Below are positions 14,210 to 14,723 of a stretch of 14,723 nt of DNA, piece after piece. Source of the DNA: Verrucomicrobiota bacterium (GTDB lineage: Bacteria > Verrucomicrobiota > Verrucomicrobiia > Chthoniobacterales > Terrimicrobiaceae); NCBI GenBank assembly GCA_026398285.1, contig JAPLTI010000126.1:1-14723 (forward strand). The letters run 5' to 3'. The translations under genes were made by a program, and so were the position numbers. Each line of letters begins with the position of its first letter. Within the stretch, counting starts at the first letter, position 1. The notes under the pieces are model-generated. The model was given only the letters and a program-made list of their open reading frames with translations. It made no database searches and was not told the origin of the DNA.

Positions 14210-14224
14210 GCAACTCCCGTGCCA
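14210..14224 (-). promoter_or_regulatory. Sigma-54 promoter of the lipoprotein-TPR unit (P1)
   Basis: The minus strand reads TGGCACGGGAGTTGC, a perfect consensus match followed by T, with GG and GC 10 bases apart. Predicted transcription start is near 14198, an 8-base leader (AACTTCAT) before the ATG at 14190. The remaining 127 bases up to the divergent plus-strand gene could hold activator sites, but I see no clear repeated motif. Confidence 0.85.
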
Positions 14225-14347
14225 TACGGAGAACTGAATGTGATGCCAAAAAATAATGAGAAAGCCTGCCCCGGCAAGCCGAAAGTTCCGGTTTGAATGC
14301 TGCTTTCAGTCGCCGGCGCGCGGGGTGGGTTCGGGGGCATTTGTTCA

Positions 14348-14362
14348 AGGCATGAAAATTGC
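14348..14362 (+). promoter_or_regulatory. Possible weak sigma-54 promoter for the plus-strand lipoprotein gene
   Basis: The plus strand reads AGGCATGAAAATTGC followed by T. GG and GC have the required 10-base spacing and the -12 element is perfect, but the -24 element has two mismatches (AGGCAT for TGGCAC). It would start transcription near 14374, immediately before the ATG at 14376. It overlaps the alternative ATG at 14352, so both cannot be used. Confidence 0.3.
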
Positions 14363-14375
14363 TGTGCAGGGTAGC

Positions 14376-14723
14376 ATGACATTTCGAATCCTTTGTCTTT
14401 TGGCCTCCCTCTCGCTCGTGGCCTGCTCGAATCCTTCCACTCGCGCCGTTAATGATAAACCCAATCGCTCTGGCCGCATTCAGCAGATTTCGCAGCCGAC
14501 GATGTCCCTGCCGCCACAGGATCTCTCCGCAAACGCTGGCATTCGCTGGCCTGCTGGAATGCGCCGTCTTGCTGTCCTCCCCATTTATTCCACCCGTCCG
14601 ATTGACCAGACCCAGCGGGACATGGATGGCATTTTCCGGGCGGAGTTGTCGAAGGTCGTGAAATACGAAATCGTTCAAGTCAGCCGCAACGACATGGCAT
14701 CGCTCATCAACCGCGAGGCGGTT
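14376..14723 (+). CDS. Lipoprotein with a CsgG/LpoB-like start (partial, 3' end outside window)
   Basis: This divergent gene shows 116 codons and no stop before the edge. It begins MTFRILCLLASLSLVAC, a compact lipoprotein signal with lipobox LVAC (Cys 17), followed by Ser-Asn. A polar linker leads to a domain starting RRLAVLPIYSTRPIDQTQ, continuing with IFRAELSKVVKYEIVQVSRN and DMASLINREAV. The pattern AVLPI, then a helix, then a YEIVQ strand and a second helix resembles the N-terminus of the CsgG/LpoB/TolB-N-like fold found in outer-membrane lipoproteins, including flagellar FlgT. The family assignment is tentative. An ATG at 14352 would add eight residues (start MKIAVQGS) but spoils the short signal and overlaps the possible promoter. 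Confidence 0.75.
   Translation, partial: MTFRILCLLASLSLVACSNPSTRAVNDKPNRSGRIQQISQPTMSLPPQDLSANAGIRWPAGMRRLAVLPIYSTRPIDQTQRDMDGIFRAELSKVVKYEIVQVSRNDMASLINREAV

Overview
The window is almost entirely one large flagellar operon read on the minus strand, with accessory secreted-protein genes at its upstream (right-hand) end. From right to left the flagellar genes are flgB, flgC, fliE, fliF, fliG, fliH, fliI, fliJ, a motE/ylxF-like gene, fliK, flgD, flgE, fliL, fliM, fliN and fliO, the last running off the left edge. This is the order of the Bacillus fla/che operon without swrD and cheY. The lipoproteins, signal peptides and sigma-54 promoters indicate a diderm bacterium. The moderately high GC and protein style would fit the Verrucomicrobiota/PVC area, but no marker here fixes the phylum and that placement is only a guess.

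Right end (about 11250-14723). A minus-strand lipoprotein gene and a TPR protein gene with a signal peptide form a two-gene unit. Next comes a lone 169-residue protein of unknown function, then a roughly 475-base stretch with no convincing gene and a probable terminator. A second lipoprotein gene starts divergently on the plus strand and is cut by the window edge. Three minus-strand sigma-54 (-24/-12) promoters precede the lipoprotein gene, the unknown gene and flgB. All three lie at exactly the same distance from the start codon and predict leaders of only about 8 nt with no Shine-Dalgarno sequence. The unknown genes therefore appear to be wired into the same flagellar regulon.

Core operon (1-11120). 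Genes are packed tightly, many with 4-base ATGA overlaps. They encode the rod (FlgB, FlgC, FliE), MS ring (FliF), switch (FliG, FliM, FliN), export ATPase complex (FliH, FliI, FliJ), hook-length control and hook assembly (FliK, FlgD, FlgE), FliL and the export-gate assembly factor FliO. Export-gate genes such as fliP are expected just beyond the left edge.

Two anomalies stand out. First, the small motE-like gene contains about 108 bases that, read on the opposite strand, encode an unmistakable piece of homoserine dehydrogenase; it is either a patch insertion or an assembly chimera. Second, FliF keeps its first membrane helix, its periplasmic ring domains and its FliG-binding tail but has no second membrane helix. 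Shine-Dalgarno sequences are almost absent; the clear exception is the GTG-started fliH.
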